Origin: Bowmanella pacifica
GTDB lineage: Bacteria; Pseudomonadota; Gammaproteobacteria; Enterobacterales; Alteromonadaceae
Length of the DNA: 64,000 nucleotides
Assembly: GCF_014645355.1 (NCBI RefSeq)
Contig: NZ_BMLS01000003.1
Coordinates: 124,001 to 188,000, forward strand
Reading direction: 5' to 3'
A model generated the notes under the pieces. It saw only the letters and a list, made by a program, of their open reading frames with translations, did not search any database and was not told the origin of the DNA. Of this stretch, positions 62,887 to 64,000 are shown in pieces; positions within the stretch are counted from its first letter, which is position 1, and every line of letters starts with the position of its first letter. Both the position numbers and the translations under genes were made by a program.

Positions 62887-63579
62887 ATGAACGTATTAAT
62901 GCTTAGTAGCTCCAGAGAAGGCCAGCATGGCTATCTGGAAACCGCCCGCCCCGCCATTTTGGAACACCTTGCAGGTATTAATGAACTGCTGTTTGTGCCC
63001 TTTGCCGGCGTCACCCTAGGCTGGGATGATTATGTTGAAAAAGTGCAGCTAGCACTACCCGAATTAAAAGTAACGGGTATCCATCAAACTGCAGATGCGG
63101 TGCGTGCCGTTAACTCGGCTCAAGCCATTGCCGTAGGCGGCGGCAATACCTTTAACCTACTCAACGAACTGTACAAGCAAGACTTGTTGGCCTGTATTCG
63201 CGACAAAGTTAAAAATGGCCTGCCATATATTGGCTGGAGCGCCGGGTCAAATATTTGCGGTAACAGCATCCGCACCACCAATGACATGCCTATTATTGAA
63301 CCGCCTTCCTTTGACGCTTTGCAATTCGTGCCGTTTCAGATAAACCCCCACTATACTGACTATCAGCCGCCGGGACATAACGGTGAAACCAGGGCGCAGC
63401 GCCTGGCAGAATTTATGGTATTAAACCCAGCTATGCCGATAGTGGCTATCCGTGAAGGCAGTGCACTGCAAAGAGTAGATAATCAACTAACCTTAACCGG
63501 CCCACACCCCGGCATTCTGTTCTTAGGGGGTGAACAACAAGACATCCCTGCTGGACAGGATCTGTCTCACTTACTCTAG
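62887..63579 (+). CDS. pepE: Dipeptidase E (peptidase S51)
   Basis: Cytoplasmic serine peptidase that hydrolyses Asp-X dipeptides. 230 residues, the usual length. The nucleophile serine is S118 in GWSAGSN, and the catalytic histidine is H155 in INPHYTD; the aspartate/glutamate partner lies nearby. [13 protein letters not shown] is a family hallmark. It precedes upp by 11 bases, so the two may be co-transcribed. Confidence 0.94.
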   Translation: MNVLMLSSSREGQHGYLETARPAILEHLAGINELLFVPFAGVTLGWDDYVEKVQLALPELKVTGIHQTADAVRAVNSAQAIAVGGGNTFNLLNELYKQDLLACIRDKVKNGLPYIGWSAGSNICGNSIRTTNDMPIIEPPSFDALQFVPFQINPHYTDYQPPGHNGETRAQRLAEFMVLNPAMPIVAIREGSALQRVDNQLTLTGPHPGILFLGGEQQDIPAGQDLSHLL

Positions 63580-63590
63580 GAGATACTGCT

Positions 63591-64000
63591 ATGAAAGTGG
63601 TTGAGGTGATGCACCCACTGGTCAAACATAAAATTGGCCTGCTTCGCAATGCTGCCATCAGTACCCGTGAATTTCGCACACTGGCAAGGGAAATAGGCAG
63701 TCTGCTGACCTATGAAGCAACAGCAGACTTACCTACCGAGAAAACCCATATACAGTGCTGGAGCGGTGAAATTGAGATCGATCAGATCCAGGGGAAAAAG
63801 GTCACTATCGTGCCTATCCTGCGAGCCGGTCTTGGGATGATGGACGGCGTACTGGAATTGATCCCCAATGCGAGAATCAGCGTGGTCGGCATGTACCGCA
63901 ACGAAGAAACGCTGCAACCGGTGCCCTATTTTCAAAAACTCACCGCCGATTTGGACCAGCGCCTGGCTATTATTGTTGACCCCATGCTCGCCACCGGGGG
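63591..64000 (+). CDS. upp: Uracil phosphoribosyltransferase Upp, 5' part (continues beyond the window)
   Basis: The first 136 residues of Upp, which makes UMP from uracil and PRPP. The N-terminus [16 protein letters not shown] and the [15 protein letters not shown] segment are typical, and the PRPP loop begins at the edge (VDPMLATGG). AGGAGA lies before the ATG. About 70 residues, including the uracil-binding C-terminus, lie past the right end. pepE is upstream. Confidence 0.95.
   Translation, partial: MKVVEVMHPLVKHKIGLLRNAAISTREFRTLAREIGSLLTYEATADLPTEKTHIQCWSGEIEIDQIQGKKVTIVPILRAGLGMMDGVLELIPNARISVVGMYRNEETLQPVPYFQKLTADLDQRLAIIVDPMLATG

Noticed and set aside
1-64000. CRISPR arrays, tRNA/rRNA genes, insertion sequences, riboswitches and phage genes
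   Set aside because: None was seen when reading both strands; small covariance-type RNAs could be missed without a search.

Overview
The window looks like a chromosomal segment of a marine or aquatic gammaproteobacterium of the Alteromonadales (Alteromonadaceae-like). The inference rests on four things: a ccoNOQP-fixH-ccoI-ccoS-fnr-uspE-ttcA block as in Shewanella and Alteromonas; a chitin/N-acetylglucosamine locus of the nagK/nagB-II/nagA/nagP/nagX type under a LacI-family NagR; a divergent ppsA/ppsR pair with a HexR-like dyad; and many TonB-dependent receptors and TTG/GTG starts. No rRNA, tRNA, CRISPR array, insertion sequence, integrase or phage gene was seen.

Layout. 0-3 kb: the end-truncated start of a GntR regulator with three TTGTCGACAA-type palindromes, then a leftward molybdate operon modABC. 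3-11 kb: a PiT phosphate transporter, a TonB-dependent receptor, DUF1428 and DUF454 proteins, a degenerate hemerythrin with an FNR-like box, a CPA2 antiporter with an NAD-binding domain, and an unknown anchored protein. 11-21.5 kb: cbb3 oxidase structural and assembly genes, a TauE/SafE-like membrane protein, FNR, UspE and the Fe-S enzyme TtcA; this is a coherent low-oxygen respiration block, and the ccoN leader carries an FNR-like box. 21.5-25.2 kb: leftward genes for a DUF2987 protein, a Bax-like glucosaminidase, a membrane protein, a LysE exporter and a CobB sirtuin.

25.2-40.6 kb is the GlcNAc/chitobiose locus: nagR (reading straight into cobB), a large TonB-dependent receptor, a flavin-dependent tryptophan-halogenase-like gene, a GH20 hexosaminidase, nagK, nagB-II, nagA, nagP and nagX. 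Four 18-bp NagR-type palindromes precede the receptor (two), the hexosaminidase and nagK. The likely flow is uptake of chitooligosaccharides by the receptor, cleavage by the hexosaminidase, inner-membrane import by NagP, then phosphorylation, deacetylation and deamination by NagK, NagA and NagB-II. From about 29.7 to 32.3 kb the DNA is visibly AT-rich and holds the halogenase and two broken genes for small cysteine-containing secreted proteins.

40.6-46.1 kb: an alpha/beta hydrolase and a secreted DJ-1/PfpI-like protein, each preceded by an 11-bp-period TTTCAC direct repeat, followed by an OmpR-type two-component system and a DUF4010 membrane protein. 46-64 kb is mostly housekeeping: a potassium channel with a zinc ribbon, YgiQ radical SAM enzyme, SulP permease, GNAT, a phosphoribosyltransferase, ppsA/ppsR, class II DAHP synthase, LMW phosphatase-btuC-btuD, htpX, a metallophosphoesterase lipoprotein, pepE and the 5' part of upp.

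All calls come from reading the sequence and remembered family features. No database search was run, and base-composition remarks are estimates by eye.
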